DNA of 64,000 nt from Taklimakanibacter lacteus (GCA_003576695.1 QOZQ01000011.1:155096-219095); one strand, 5' to 3'. Shown: positions 54,010 through 63,590, counted from the first letter of the stretch. Notes: generated by a model not told the origin, from the sequence alone. Translations and numbers: made by a program.

Positions 54010-54143
54010 GATCGGGCAGTTTAATCCGAGGCAAAGGTTCCCTCAAGTCATAGATTGTCGTTTTTCCGCTGGGAATCCGGCAAGTTAACAGTTTCACGGC
54101 TTCGGCGTTTGCCTTTGCCGCGATCCAGTGTAAAAGCCTGCAA

Positions 54144-54173
54144 CGGCCCCGGCGCGCAAGCGCCTCGGGGCCG
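54144..54173 (+). other. GC-rich hairpin before purA
   Basis: CGGCCCCG-GCGC pairs with GCGC-CT-CGGGGCCG around a GCAA tetraloop: 12 bp with a two-base bulge, 40 bases upstream of purA. Only three T residues follow, so it is a weak terminator or a leader structure. Confidence 0.45.
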
Positions 54174-54212
54174 GTTTCATGTCTGGATAGGAATTCACAA
54201 TTAGGAATCACA

Positions 54213-55505
54213 ATGGCGAATGTCGCGGTGGTGGGCGCCCAATGGGGCGATGAGGGCAAGGGCAAGATCGTCGACTGGTTGTCGGAGCGCGCCGATATCG
54301 TCGTCAGGTTCCAGGGCGGGCACAATGCCGGCCATACGCTGGTCATCGACGGGGTGACCTACAAGCTCTCGCTGCTGCCCTCCGGCATCGTGCGCAAGGG
54401 CAAGCTCTCGGTCATCGGCAATGGCGTCGTCATCGATCCCTGGGCGCTGTGCGCGGAGATCGAGAAGCTCACCGGGCAGGGCGTCGCGGTCACCCGCGAC
54501 AGTCTGCGCATCGCCGGCAATGCCACGCTGATCCTACCACTGCATCGCGAGCTCGACCAGATCCGCGAGGCGGCGGCGGGCGAGGGCAAGATCGGCACGA
54601 CCGGGCGCGGCATCGGGCCCGCTTATGAGGACAAGGTCGGCCGGCGCTCCATCCGGGTGCATGATCTGTCCAATCTCGCGACGCTTGGCCCGAAGATCGA
54701 CCGCCTGCTCACCCATCACAATGCGCTGCGGCGCGGGCTCGGACAGCCGGAAGTCAAGGCGTCCGACCTCGCGGCCCAGCTCGCCGAGGTGGCGCCCAGG
54801 CTTCTCACCTATTCCGATGCCGTCTGGCACCTGCTGGACGAGGCCCGGCGCGACGGCAAGCGCATCCTGTTCGAGGGTGCCCAGGGCGTCCTGCTCGATA
54901 TCGACCATGGCACCTATCCCTATGTGACATCGTCCAACACGGTGGCGGGGCAGGCGTCGGCCGGGTCCGGCATGGGGCCGTCCTCGATCGGCTATGTGCT
55001 CGGCATCGCCAAGGCCTATACGACGCGCGTCGGCTCGGGCCCGTTCCCGACCGAGCAGCGCAACGAGGTCGGCGAGCTCCTCGGCCAGCGCGGGCGCGAA
55101 TTCGGCACCGTCACCGGGCGCAAACGCCGCTGCGGCTGGTTCGACGCCGTGCTGGTCAACCAGACGATCAAGGTGTCGGGCATCCATGGCATCGCGCTCA
55201 CCAAGCTCGACGTGCTGGACGGGCTGACCGAGATCAAGGTCTGCGTCGGCTATGAGCTCGACGGCAAGCGCATCGACCGGCTGCCCGCGGCGGAAGAGGC
55301 GCAGAAGAATGTCGAGCCCGTCTATGAGACGCTGGAAGGCTGGCAGGAGACGACGGCGGGGGCGCGCTCCTGGGCGGATCTCCCGGCGCAGGCGATCAAA
55401 TACGTGAAATATCTCGAGGAGCTGATCGGCTGCCCGGTGGCGCTGCTCTCGACCTCGCCCGAGCGCGACGACACGATCCTGATGAAGGATCCGTTCGAGG
55501 ATTGA
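54213..55505 (+). CDS. purA: adenylosuccinate synthetase
   Basis: This 430-residue GTP-dependent enzyme makes adenylosuccinate from IMP and aspartate. It has [20 protein letters not shown], the histidine in [51 protein letters not shown], and [15 protein letters not shown] with [13 protein letters not shown]. The start after AATTAGGAATCACA is the family start. Confidence 0.97.
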   Translation: MANVAVVGAQWGDEGKGKIVDWLSERADIVVRFQGGHNAGHTLVIDGVTYKLSLLPSGIVRKGKLSVIGNGVVIDPWALCAEIEKLTGQGVAVTRDSLRIAGNATLILPLHRELDQIREAAAGEGKIGTTGRGIGPAYEDKVGRRSIRVHDLSNLATLGPKIDRLLTHHNALRRGLGQPEVKASDLAAQLAEVAPRLLTYSDAVWHLLDEARRDGKRILFEGAQGVLLDIDHGTYPYVTSSNTVAGQASAGSGMGPSSIGYVLGIAKAYTTRVGSGPFPTEQRNEVGELLGQRGREFGTVTGRKRRCGWFDAVLVNQTIKVSGIHGIALTKLDVLDGLTEIKVCVGYELDGKRIDRLPAAEEAQKNVEPVYETLEGWQETTAGARSWADLPAQAIKYVKYLEELIGCPVALLSTSPERDDTILMKDPFED

Positions 55506-55507
55506 AG

Positions 55508-56359
55508 ATGGTGCGGCGCCTGATATTCCTCGCCGGCGCCGCCTTCGTCTTCGCGCTGCTGACCGCGCTTACCCAACCGGGCGGCGTCATCTTCCTTGTT
55601 GCGCTCTGTCTCGCCTCGACGCTGCGGCGGTGGAGCGGGGCGCTCGCTTTGTTGGCGGGATTGGCCTTCTTCATCATTGCCGTGCCGCTCGTCAATCTCC
55701 TTATCGTGCCGCCGCTGGCTGCTTTGAACGGACGCTTGCCGCTGCCCTGCGAGGCGACGGCACAGCGCCCCTATGCAGCCCTGTCGCCGGTCTACTGCCT
55801 CCTCGGCCGCAATTATGCGCGCGCCGAGGTCAAGACCATGTTGGAGGCGATGGCGCGCGACCTTGCCGCGCGATATCCGGATGTCGCGGTCGCCTATCTC
55901 GATTCGGGCTTTCCCTTCTTCGATGGCTTCCCGCTGCCGCCGCATCTGTCGCATGACGATGGCCGGCGCATCGATCTCGCTTATTTCTACAAGGACGATG
56001 CCGGCAGGCCGGCGCCGCTCGCGACACCTTCACCGGTCGGCTATTGGGGTTTTGAAACACCGCCCGCCGGTGAGCCGGCGCTGTGCGCGGACAAAGCGCG
56101 GTGGCTCACCTTCAGATGGGACATGGGCTGGTTACAGGCTTTCCTGCGCAAGGACCTCGTGCTCGATGATGAGCGCACGGCCGCGATGCTGCGCTGGCTC
56201 AGCGAGAAGGGGCCGCAATATGGCGTCGCGAAGATCCTGCTCGAACCCCATATGGCGAAGCGGCTCGGCGTCGCCTCGCCGATGATCCGCTTCCAGGGTT
56301 GCCGCGCCGCCCGCCATGATGACCACCTTCATGTGGAGGTTGGGCAAATGCAACCCTGA
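55508..56359 (+). CDS. LAS-type (M15-like) metallopeptidase, membrane-anchored
   Basis: This 283-residue protein has two N-terminal hydrophobic segments (LIFLAGAAFVFALLTAL and ALALLAGLAFFIIAVPLVNLLIV), then an extracytoplasmic domain. Its zinc motifs are those of the LAS family: HDDGRRID (H149, G152, D156, matching HxxGxxxD) and HDDHLHVE (H273, H275, matching DHxH). Related enzymes cut peptidoglycan cross-links or stem peptides, so a murein role is inferred. The ATG follows the purA stop by two bases. Confidence 0.75.
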   Translation: MVRRLIFLAGAAFVFALLTALTQPGGVIFLVALCLASTLRRWSGALALLAGLAFFIIAVPLVNLLIVPPLAALNGRLPLPCEATAQRPYAALSPVYCLLGRNYARAEVKTMLEAMARDLAARYPDVAVAYLDSGFPFFDGFPLPPHLSHDDGRRIDLAYFYKDDAGRPAPLATPSPVGYWGFETPPAGEPALCADKARWLTFRWDMGWLQAFLRKDLVLDDERTAAMLRWLSEKGPQYGVAKILLEPHMAKRLGVASPMIRFQGCRAARHDDHLHVEVGQMQP

Positions 56360-56412
56360 CCCCCTCGACGGGATCGAGGTGCTGGGATATGGTCCTCATG
56401 GGGGAGGACGGC

Positions 56413-57288
56413 ATGAAAGCATTATTGATCGAGGGGCTCAACGACGCCTGCCGCAATATCGGCAGCGCGCTTGGGCTGTTCTGGCCGCTGCTGGCCATGG
56501 TGGTGCTGATCTATGGCGTTTCCTTTCTGCTGGCGACCGCCTGGTTCTCCGCCGAGACAGCGGCGAGCGGTTGGGTGGTGGCGGCGGCGCTGACCGGCTT
56601 TTTCATCGTGCTTGTCTATCTGTTCTTTATTCTCTGCCAGGGCGCCGTAGGGTGGCATCGCAGGGTTCTGTTGAACGAGGCTCCGGGATGGATCTCGCCG
56701 ATACCGAAGCGCCGCTCCCTGAAATATGCGTTGGCCGCCTCCCTGTTCATATTGATGTTCCTGATCGCTCACATGATCATCGGATCTTTCCTCCTGCCCA
56801 TCGTCGCCCAGTGGATGGTCCCGATGATGCAGGAGGTCGATCCGGCAGGCACTGTTCCCGATCAACTCGATGCCATGTGGAAGATCATGCTGCCGATGCA
56901 GATTGGGATGTTTGTCTGGAGCGTCGTGATCTTCTCCCTGGTGCTGTGGCTGGCCCGGTCGTGGCTGCTTGTGTTTCCTCACATTTCCATACGCACGGTT
57001 CAGCCGGCCTATGGGAAGATCAAGGACAGACTCGATATCCCGCCGGGGCTGGTGAGCGCTTTGCTGGTCGTCTATTTCCTGCCATCGGTCATTGCCCTGG
57101 TCTACATGGCGGTTGTTCCCTTCAGAGTGCAGATGTCTCCCTGGGTGGCTGCGGCGACGACCATTGTTCAGATTGCGCTTTCGGTTCTCACTTTCCTGTG
57201 GGGCCTCAGCATCCTGTCCAAGGCCTATGCAATGGCGGCGGCGGATAAGGTGCTTTATGAAAAAATCGAAGATGGCGCTCCGGCATAG
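56413..57288 (+). CDS. polytopic membrane protein with a WHR/LLxExP motif
   Basis: This 291-residue protein has about six hydrophobic segments. GGGGGAGG precedes the ATG at 56413. A motif in the first cytoplasmic loop, GAVGWHRRVLLNEAPGW, matches AVNWHRYILLDEVPQG of the membrane protein at 59947-60738 on the other side of ftsH copy 2. The segment order (helices, WHR motif, long hydrophobic block) is also alike, so the two appear to be paralogues. Function is unknown. Confidence 0.82.
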   Translation: MKALLIEGLNDACRNIGSALGLFWPLLAMVVLIYGVSFLLATAWFSAETAASGWVVAAALTGFFIVLVYLFFILCQGAVGWHRRVLLNEAPGWISPIPKRRSLKYALAASLFILMFLIAHMIIGSFLLPIVAQWMVPMMQEVDPAGTVPDQLDAMWKIMLPMQIGMFVWSVVIFSLVLWLARSWLLVFPHISIRTVQPAYGKIKDRLDIPPGLVSALLVVYFLPSVIALVYMAVVPFRVQMSPWVAAATTIVQIALSVLTFLWGLSILSKAYAMAAADKVLYEKIEDGAPA

Positions 57289-57772
57289 TCTCTGTTCAGT
57301 CACCATCCTTGCCTGCCTTGCAGCAGTTCCGGCCCAGGCGGCCGAAGTGCTTCGCGAGCAGACCATTTGGACCATAGGCGGCCTCACGATGGCCGAGCGC
57401 TACGAGTTGTTTGCGCGACGGCCGGTCACTGCGGATGACATTGCAATTCTCAAACGAGCCGATGAAATTCTGTCGAGCGAAGCTGCCTGGAATCACGCCG
57501 ACGCTCGGAAATGCCGTCGCCCCGCCAGTTCATGGAGCCTGTTTTGCGCTCTCAAGGAAGCCTCGATCGAGGTTACGGGCAAATGGGACAACCGCCGCGT
57601 GGTGATGGAGGAGCTCAGGTTTGTCATCATCGAAGTAACGGGGCTTGACAATAAGAGACCAAATGTCCACCCGCTCATGATTTACAACAATCTGCCGATG
57701 ACCCGGTTTGAGGACATCAAGAAGGTGCTGAGGATCGCAAGCGAGAGACTGGCTGCGAGAATCGCCAGATGA
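57257..57772 (+). CDS. secreted conserved hypothetical protein
   Basis: This 171-residue protein has a signal peptide (about 1-27, ending AVPAQAA). The mature part has WTIGGLTMAERYELFARRPVTADDIAILKRADEILSSEAAWNHADARKCRR, two further cysteines near SLFCALKEAS, and HPLMIYNNLPMTRFEDIKKVLRIA. I do not recognise a domain. Starts inside the end of the membrane-protein gene, so the two are co-translated. Confidence 0.78.
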   Translation: MKKSKMALRHSLCSVTILACLAAVPAQAAEVLREQTIWTIGGLTMAERYELFARRPVTADDIAILKRADEILSSEAAWNHADARKCRRPASSWSLFCALKEASIEVTGKWDNRRVVMEELRFVIIEVTGLDNKRPNVHPLMIYNNLPMTRFEDIKKVLRIASERLAARIAR

Positions 57773-57884
57773 CCGTCGATCATGACCCCGTCGCCGACGT
57801 TGAGTGCGCATGAATTGGGGCAAAGGTGACAGCTCCCTCCCTGCTTGTTAGTCTCGCTTGTGAATAATTTCAGGAGCCGGGCGG

Positions 57885-59708
57885 ATGGACAAGAAGCAGC
57901 AGTTCAATCTGTGGTATGTGGCGCTCGCCATCGCCGCCATCTTCCTCATCCAGGGCTGGTGGCAGACCTATCGCACCGTCGAGCCGATCGAATATTCCGA
58001 GTTCCTGGGCCTGCTCAAGAAAGGCGAGATCACCGAGGTTTCGGTCAGCCAGAACACGATCGAGGGCAAGCTCAGGACGCCGTTGAACGGCAAGACCTTC
58101 TTCACCACCACGCGCGTCGATCCCGTCATCGCCAATGACCTCGCCCAGTATAAAGTGAAATTCTCGGGCCAGGCGAGCGACGGCTTCCTCTCCACCTTGC
58201 TCTCCTGGATCGTGCCGGTGCTGTTCTTCTTCGCGCTCTACATGTTCTTCTTCCGCCGGATCATCGAGAAGCAGGGGCTGGGCGGCATGATGAATGTCGG
58301 CAAGTCCAAGGCCAAGGTCTATGTCGAAAAGGATACCGGCGTCACTTTCGCCGATGTGGCCGGCATCGACGAGGCGGAGGCCGAGCTGGTCGAGATCGTC
58401 TCCTTCCTCAAGGACAAGGAGAAATATGCCAAGCTCGGTGCCACCATCCCGCGCGGCATATTGCTGGTGGGCCCGCCCGGCACCGGCAAGACGCTGCTGG
58501 CGCGCGCCATCGCGGGCGAGGCCAAGGTGCCGTTCTTCTCGATCTCGGGCTCGGAATTCGTCGAGATGTTCGTGGGCGTCGGCGCCGCGCGGGTGCGCGA
58601 CCTGTTCGAGCAGGCGCGCAAGACGGCCCCCTGCATCATCTTCATCGACGAGCTCGATGCGCTCGGCAAGGCGCGCTCAGGCCCGAGCTTCGGCGGCAAT
58701 GACGAGAAGGAGCAGACGCTGAACCAGCTCCTGACCGAGCTCGACGGCTTCGATCCGCGCGAAGGCATCGTGCTGCTCGCCGCCACCAACCGGCCGGAGA
58801 TCCTCGATCCGGCCCTGCTCAGGGCCGGGCGCTTCGACCGCCAGGTCATCGTCGACCGGCCCGACAAATCGGGGCGCGCCGCCATTCTCAAGGTGCATAT
58901 CCGGAAGATCAAGGCCGACAAGGATGTCGATCTCGAGCAGCTGGCGCAGCTCACCCCTGGCATGTCGGGCGCCGATCTCGCCAATCTCGTGAACGAGGCG
59001 GCGATCTTCGCCACCCGGCGCGGCGGCAAGAGCGTGACCATGAAGGATTTCGTCGAGGCCTTCGAGCGCATCATCGCCGGCACCGAGAAGAAGAGCCGCG
59101 TGCTCAACCCAATGGACAAGAAGCGCGTCGCCTATCACGAGATGGGCCATGCGCTCGCCGCCGCCTCGCTCGAAGGGGCCGACCCGGTGCAGAAGATCTC
59201 GATCATCCCGCGCTCGATCGGGGCGCTCGGCTATACGATGCAGCGCCCGACCGAGGACAAGTTCCTCATCACCTTGCAGGAGCTGAAGGACCGCATGGTG
59301 GTGCTGATGGCAGGGCGCGCGGCGGAGGAGATGATCTTCAAGGAGATCTCGACTGGTGCCGCGGACGACATCACGCGCGCCACCGACATTGCGCGCCAGA
59401 TCGCGACGCGCTTCGGCATGGTGAAGGAACTGGGCCAGGCGGTGTTCGAAAGACAGGGCCAGAGCTATCTCGGCGACAATGTGGTGGGCATGCGCCAGAA
59501 GGATTATTCGGACGAGACGGCGGAGAGGATCGACCTCGCGGTGAAGCGGCTGATCGATGAGGCCTATGAGCGGGCGAGGAAGATTCTGACCGCCCGGCGC
59601 AAGGACCTCGAGGCGGGAACCAAGATCCTGCTCGAGAAGGAGACGATCACGCCCGACGACTTCAAGCCGCTCCTGCCGGCGAAGCGGAAGAAGCTGGCGG
59701 CGGGGTAG
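57885..59708 (+). CDS. ftsH: ATP-dependent zinc metalloprotease FtsH, copy 2
   Basis: This 607-residue second FtsH has two helices (about residues 10-24 and 106-124) around a periplasmic domain, Walker A GPPGTGKT near 195, Walker [32 protein letters not shown], and zinc site HEMGH at 418-422 with a third ligand in [15 protein letters not shown]. It differs from copy 1 in the periplasmic domain ([27 protein letters not shown]) and lacks the long hydrophilic tail. It has no heat-shock promoter like copy 1. The AGGAG six bases upstream sets the start. Confidence 0.95.
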   Translation: MDKKQQFNLWYVALAIAAIFLIQGWWQTYRTVEPIEYSEFLGLLKKGEITEVSVSQNTIEGKLRTPLNGKTFFTTTRVDPVIANDLAQYKVKFSGQASDGFLSTLLSWIVPVLFFFALYMFFFRRIIEKQGLGGMMNVGKSKAKVYVEKDTGVTFADVAGIDEAEAELVEIVSFLKDKEKYAKLGATIPRGILLVGPPGTGKTLLARAIAGEAKVPFFSISGSEFVEMFVGVGAARVRDLFEQARKTAPCIIFIDELDALGKARSGPSFGGNDEKEQTLNQLLTELDGFDPREGIVLLAATNRPEILDPALLRAGRFDRQVIVDRPDKSGRAAILKVHIRKIKADKDVDLEQLAQLTPGMSGADLANLVNEAAIFATRRGGKSVTMKDFVEAFERIIAGTEKKSRVLNPMDKKRVAYHEMGHALAAASLEGADPVQKISIIPRSIGALGYTMQRPTEDKFLITLQELKDRMVVLMAGRAAEEMIFKEISTGAADDITRATDIARQIATRFGMVKELGQAVFERQGQSYLGDNVVGMRQKDYSDETAERIDLAVKRLIDEAYERARKILTARRKDLEAGTKILLEKETITPDDFKPLLPAKRKKLAAG

Positions 59709-59738
59709 GAGCCCATTCCGTCATCCCGGCGAAAGCCG

Positions 59739-59838
59739 CTATCGGATTCACACATCGTAGAAGGATTGCGGCCTTGCCCTCTCCCCGCTGAAGCGGGGCG
59801 AGGGTGAAAGGCTCAACCGCGATGTGTGCACATGATAG
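59739..59838. mobile_element. 100-bp insert with inverted ends, inside the family B repeat
   Basis: The insert starts CTATC...CACACATCG and ends CGATGTGTG...GATAG: imperfect terminal inverted repeats of about 19 bases. CGGCGAAAGCCG stands on both sides (59727-59738, 59839-59850) like a 12-base target duplication. It carries a family C hairpin (59776-59805). It is too short to code and looks like a miniature element moved by an enzyme elsewhere. Confidence 0.55.
59776..59805. repeat. short palindromic repeat, family C copy 2
   Basis: GCCCTCTCCCCGCTGAAGCGGGGCGAGGG forms a hairpin, nearly the reverse complement of copies at 44144-44173 and 63591-63622. It is the core of the 100-bp insert. Confidence 0.75.
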
Positions 59839-59946
59839 CGGCGAAAGCCGGGATCCATTGAATAGAATCAACCGGGCGGCGCTGCCCGCGCTTCATCCAT
59901 TTAGGAGGTCCCGGCTTTCGCCGGGATGACGGGTTATGATGTGGTT

Positions 59947-60738
59947 TCAGAACTCGCGGTTCTCGACGAAGAAGCCGTAGAGCGATGTCAGCACGGTGAT
60001 GCTGAAGATCGTGAATACCCAGTTTATGACAAGCCCGACAATCACGGTGATGACGACGCCGAGCGCCGTGCTGACCAGGCTCAAGAGATAGGCGAGAAGA
60101 GCGGAAAGCAGAATGGCCGCCACCGCCACAACGAGCTCGAAAAGGACGATCAGGAAAACCGGCAGGTTGTTGCCTTTCGTCGCCGCCCATGCGTGCTTCA
60201 TGGAAAAGTCCCGGCGACCCAGAGCGATCGCCGGAAACTTCACGCCAAACCGAAGGGCCATGACGCCGGCTACGGGCGCAACGAGGAGCGCCACGAGAAC
60301 CGGCACGGTCTCGACTGCCCCGGAGAGTGCTGCGATGAAGCCGATCGGCGCCCCAATGACCACGCCGACGCCAAAAAGGATGAGGAACAACAGAAGCATG
60401 TTGCCGAAATAGCGCCAGGTCTTGTCGTCAAGCCGAAGGACCTGACTGCCTTGCGGGACTTCATCGAGCAGGATGTAGCGATGCCAGTTCACTGCAATGG
60501 AGGCAAATGCGACCAGGGTTATCAGGGTCCTGAACAGGTCGATCAGAATGGTCATGCCGGAGCCGGTCTCCGGATTGCCGCCAGCTGTATAATTGGCGAG
60601 GAGAACCAGGATGATGACGACTGGAGCCATGACGGCGTACCAGGGCCAGCTGATGCGGAAGGCATAGCCGATATTGTTGCGCACACTTCTGATGGCATGG
60701 CCGATGCAGGTTCCGGCCGAAAGCTGGCGGTTCATCAT
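59947..60738 (-). CDS. polytopic membrane protein, paralogue of the one at 56413
   Basis: This 263-residue protein has about six hydrophobic segments. It shares the loop motif AVNWHRYILLDEVPQG with the membrane protein at 56413-57288. Ends KWAATKGNNLPVFLIVLFELVVAVAAILLSALLAYLLS-like segments resemble other YciC/DUF-type polytopic proteins. The start may be 60738 or 60735 (double ATG). Located downstream of ftsH copy 2 on the opposite strand. Function is unknown. Confidence 0.82.
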   Translation of the reverse strand: MMNRQLSAGTCIGHAIRSVRNNIGYAFRISWPWYAVMAPVVIILVLLANYTAGGNPETGSGMTILIDLFRTLITLVAFASIAVNWHRYILLDEVPQGSQVLRLDDKTWRYFGNMLLLFLILFGVGVVIGAPIGFIAALSGAVETVPVLVALLVAPVAGVMALRFGVKFPAIALGRRDFSMKHAWAATKGNNLPVFLIVLFELVVAVAAILLSALLAYLLSLVSTALGVVITVIVGLVINWVFTIFSITVLTSLYGFFVENREF

Positions 60739-60837
60739 GTCTCTCTCTCTCCCTCGGCCCTCGCCTTAAGAAAGCCCCAAGCCCCCGTCAAGCGGAAGCC
60801 GCTGCTTTGTTAAGACAACCATGATATTCGATTGGCC

Positions 60838-61440
60838 ATGACCCTGATCCGCTTCGTTTCGGCCCTGTTCCTGGCCGCCTTCCTCGGTCTTTCCGCCGGG
60901 ATGCTGCCGGCAGGGGCCGCCGGCAATTATGCCCAATATGCGCGCGCGCTGCTGCAGAAGCTGCCGGAGAATTCAGGCGCCAGGCCCGATCTCGAGGCCT
61001 ATCTCGACAAGCTCGTCTCCTCCTACCGCCAGGCCAATGGGCGCGAGGGGCTTGCCGCCTCCGACATGATGCGCGAGGCGGCACGGGCGCAGGCGGCCGA
61101 CATGATGTTCGCCGGCAAATCCGGCCACAAATCGCGCGCCGGCCATTCCTTCGACCAGCGCTTCGGGGCTTTCGTCGAGCCGACCCTGATCTACAAGGCG
61201 CGCGGCGAGAATGCCGCGAGCGACCGCAAGAAGGGGCCGGCCGACAGGATGAAGGCCAAGGCCCTGTTCGATCTGTGGCTCGACAGCTCCGGCCACCGGC
61301 GCAACCTGATGAAGCGCGACTATGAATTCGTGTCGACCGGCGTGATCCAGCGCGGCGATGAATTATGGGCGGTGCAGATCTTCTGGTCGAAGCCGGTGCC
61401 GGCCGACAGCAACCCGCTGGTCATCGGCATCGGGGGATAG
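60838..61440 (+). CDS. secreted CAP-domain protein
   Basis: This 200-residue protein has a signal peptide (about 1-27, ending PAGAAG) and an SCP/CAP domain: YLDKLVSSYRQANGREGLAASDMMREAARAQAADMMFAGKSGHKSRAGHSFDQRF, GENAA, and LFDLWLDSSGHRRNLMKRDYEFVSTGV with the last strand LWAVQIFWSKP. The two histidines and acidic residue of the CAP cavity are present. Bacterial members are exported proteins of mostly unknown role. Confidence 0.88.
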   Translation: MTLIRFVSALFLAAFLGLSAGMLPAGAAGNYAQYARALLQKLPENSGARPDLEAYLDKLVSSYRQANGREGLAASDMMREAARAQAADMMFAGKSGHKSRAGHSFDQRFGAFVEPTLIYKARGENAASDRKKGPADRMKAKALFDLWLDSSGHRRNLMKRDYEFVSTGVIQRGDELWAVQIFWSKPVPADSNPLVIGIGG

Positions 61441-61462
61441 GGGCGGCTGTCGCCTCTCGATC

Positions 61463-61565
61463 CGTCATCCCGGCGAAAGCCGGGACCCCCTGAATTCACG
61501 CAGAACAAACATTGCCGCCTGCTTGCGCTTATTCAATGGGGCCCGGCTTTCGCCGGCATGACGGG
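61463..61565. repeat. intergenic palindromic repeat, family B copy 3
   Basis: CCGTCATCCCGGCGAAAGCCGGGACCCCCTGAA on the left and GGCCCGGCTTTCGCCGGCATGACGGG on the right, with a 45-base centre. This is the most intact of the three copies and the reference for the broken one at 59717-59935. Confidence 0.85.
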
Positions 61566-61587
61566 TATTTGCGCTGGAAGGGCAAAC

Positions 61588-61617
61588 AAAAAAGCGCCGC
61601 TCCTTGCGGAACGGCGC
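61588..61617 (-). terminator. rpoH intrinsic terminator
   Basis: On the minus strand GCGCCG-N-TCC pairs with GGA-N-CGGCGC (61594-61617) and is followed by six T residues (61593-61588), 20 bases beyond the rpoH stop. Confidence 0.88.
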
Positions 61618-61637
61618 CCTTGAAATCGTCCGACTGA

Positions 61638-62552
61638 TCAGGCGCGGGCTTCGACGGCGATCGCCGGCACCTTGGGGGCCAGCGCCTTCTGGGCGGCGTT
61701 CTTCACCGCCTTCTGCACCTTCTCGAAGGCCCTGACCTCGATCTGGCGGATGCGTTCGCGCGACACGCCGAATTCCTGGCTGAGGTCCTCGAGCGTCGCC
61801 GGATCCTCCTGCATGCGGCGCGCCTCGAAGACGCGGCGCTCGCGGTCGGTGAGCTTGTCCATCGCCTCGCTCAGGAGATCGAGGCGCATCTTCTTCTCCT
61901 CGCTCTCGACGAGCATGTCTTCCTGCGTGTCGCTGTCATCGACCAGCCAGTCCTGCCATTCGCCTTCACTCTCGGCGCGCACCGGCGCGTTGAGCGAGGC
62001 ATCGCCCGAGAGGCGGCGGTTCATCGACACGACATCCTCTTCAGGCACGCCCAGCCGGCGGGCGATCTCCTTGACCTGGTCGGGCCTGAGGTCGCCCTCT
62101 TCCAGAGCCTGGATCTGGCCCTTCACCTTGCGCAGGTTGAAGAACAGCTTCTTCTGGCTGGCGGTGGTGCCCATCTTGACCAGGCTCCAGGAGCGCAGGA
62201 TGAATTCCTGGATCGAGGCCTTGATCCACCACATCGCATAGGTGGCGAGGCGGAAGCCCTTGTCGGGCTCGAACCGCTTGACCGCCTGCATGAGGCCGAC
62301 ATTGCCCTCGGAAACGACTTCCGAAATGGGCAGGCCATAGCCCCGATAGCCCATGGCGATCTTGGCCACGAGACGCAGATGCGAGGTGACGAGCTTGTGC
62401 GCCGCCTCGCGGTCGCCATGCTCTTTCCACTGCTTGGCGAGCATGAATTCCTCGTCCGGCTGGAGCATGGGAAATTGACGGATTTCCTGCAGGTAGCGGC
62501 CGAGGCCGCCTTCGCTGGAAATGCTGGGAAGTGCCGAGGCAGGTCTTGCCAT
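61638..62552 (-). CDS. rpoH: RNA polymerase sigma factor RpoH (sigma-32)
   Basis: This 304-residue heat-shock sigma factor has a region 1.2/2 core (HLRLVAKIAMGYRGYGLPISEVVSEGNVGLMQAVKRFEPDKGFRLATYAMWWIKASIQEFILRSWSLVKMGTT), the RpoH box QKKLFFNLR at 133-141, region 3, and a region 4 helix-turn-helix (TLEDLSQEFGVSRERIRQIEVRAFEKVQKA). The start at 62552 follows a GGGGGG run; a frame extension upstream is not supported. It should drive the promoter of ftsH copy 1 in this window. Many alphaproteobacteria have two rpoH genes. Confidence 0.96.
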   Translation of the reverse strand: MARPASALPSISSEGGLGRYLQEIRQFPMLQPDEEFMLAKQWKEHGDREAAHKLVTSHLRLVAKIAMGYRGYGLPISEVVSEGNVGLMQAVKRFEPDKGFRLATYAMWWIKASIQEFILRSWSLVKMGTTASQKKLFFNLRKVKGQIQALEEGDLRPDQVKEIARRLGVPEEDVVSMNRRLSGDASLNAPVRAESEGEWQDWLVDDSDTQEDMLVESEEKKMRLDLLSEAMDKLTDRERRVFEARRMQEDPATLEDLSQEFGVSRERIRQIEVRAFEKVQKAVKNAAQKALAPKVPAIAVEARA

Positions 62553-62608
62553 GATATATGCCCCCCTTTCACGGGCCGGGCGAAGGAGCGAGCCCTTCTC
62601 CGGTGATG

Positions 62609-62639
62609 AGGATATAGGGACCAATGTGCGAAATTTAAG
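62609..62639 (-). promoter_or_regulatory. candidate heat-shock-type promoter of rpoH
   Basis: On the minus strand: CTTA, 17 bases, CCTATATCCT. This is two mismatches from CTTG-N17/18-CYTATNTNNG and lies 57 bases upstream of the rpoH start. Autoregulation by sigma-32 is known for some alphaproteobacterial rpoH genes. The rest of this AT-rich 274-base gap shows nothing else I can support. Confidence 0.4.
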
Positions 62640-62826
62640 ACCGTTCCCCGAAAAAAGAAACTAAACAAGTTGCAATATATGATGTTTACGTAAGAGTGAT
62701 TTTCCTGCGGATGCTAAGTATTTGATATGCAAGGAATTCTCTCTCACCGATCTTTTTGACCGTTGACCATGGACAAACCGCCGCGGTCCCTTAACACTAT
62801 CACATTCGCGAGATGGACCTTTATCC

Positions 62827-63585
62827 ATGCTGTGGCTCTATGGCCTGCCGCTCCCGGGACTCTTCCTGATCCTCAATGCCGTGACCGGCCTTGCCTGTCT
62901 CCTGGTCTGGTTTCTGCCCCGGCTTCCGGTCGCCGGGCCCTTCATGCGGTGGGGCAAGGGGGTGCAGCCCGTCATCCAGGGGGTTTGCGGCACGCTCTTC
63001 GTGCTGGCCACGACGTTCCTCGCCTCGACCGTCTGGTCGGCCGAGGACAAGGCCTATGAGGCGGTGGCGATCGAGGCCCGCCAGGTGCGCCAGCTGCGCA
63101 CGCTCTCGCATCTCTTCGCCGAGCCGCGGCGCAGCGAGCTCGTCAATCTCGTCACCGACTATGCCGAGCAGTCGGCGGCGGAATGGCCGGCCATGGGCGA
63201 CAGCGGCGGCAGCCGCGAGGCCGAGCGCGTGCTCGCCGCCCTCTATGGCGCCGCCGTGTCGCTGGCGCCCGCCGAGCAGATGCTGGCCAGCCAGTTCATC
63301 GGCGCGCTCAACCAGGTGGGCGAGGCGCGCGAGCGCCGGCTCGACCTCGCGCATGACAATGTGAGCGCCGACCAGTGGGCGGTGATGATGATCCTCGCCT
63401 TCATCCTCGCCGTCGCCGTCGCCTTCGTGCATGTCGGCGACGACAAAGCCCGCGCCATCGCACTCGGCCTCGTGGCGGTGATGGTGGCAACGGTGTTCTT
63501 CAGCCTCATCGCGCATGACCGGCCCTTCATCGGCCAGGACGCGATCACCGCCGCCCCGGTGATCGCCGCGGCAAAGGGGATGTGA
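62827..63585 (+). CDS. DUF4239 (bestrophin-like) membrane protein
   Basis: This 252-residue protein has two N-terminal hydrophobic segments (LPGLFLILNAVTGLACLLVWFL, VIQGVCGTLFVLATTFLASTVW), a cytoplasmic helical stretch with EAVAIEARQVRQLRTLSHLF, and two C-terminal ones (MMILAFILAVAVAFVHVG, AIALGLVAVMVATVFFSLIAHDRPFIG). This is the DUF4239 arrangement, distantly like bestrophin. Function is unknown. It is divergent from rpoH. Confidence 0.82.
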   Translation: MLWLYGLPLPGLFLILNAVTGLACLLVWFLPRLPVAGPFMRWGKGVQPVIQGVCGTLFVLATTFLASTVWSAEDKAYEAVAIEARQVRQLRTLSHLFAEPRRSELVNLVTDYAEQSAAEWPAMGDSGGSREAERVLAALYGAAVSLAPAEQMLASQFIGALNQVGEARERRLDLAHDNVSADQWAVMMILAFILAVAVAFVHVGDDKARAIALGLVAVMVATVFFSLIAHDRPFIGQDAITAAPVIAAAKGM

Positions 63586-63590
63586 GGAAT

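Larger units (their letters stand above)
59717..59935. repeat. family B repeat, copy 2, interrupted by a 100-bp insert
   Basis: Outer arms CCGTCATCCCGGCGAAAGCCG (left) and GGTCCCGGCTTTCGCCGGGATGACGG (right) are those of family B. The left arm is broken after CGGCGAAAGCCG by 100 bases, after which the same 12 bases recur and family B resumes. This accounts for the whole gap between ftsH copy 2 and the minus-strand membrane-protein gene. Confidence 0.85.

Noticed and set aside
57773..57884. Heat-shock promoter upstream of ftsH copy 2
   Set aside because: CTTG elements are present but none has CYTATNT at 17-18 bases.
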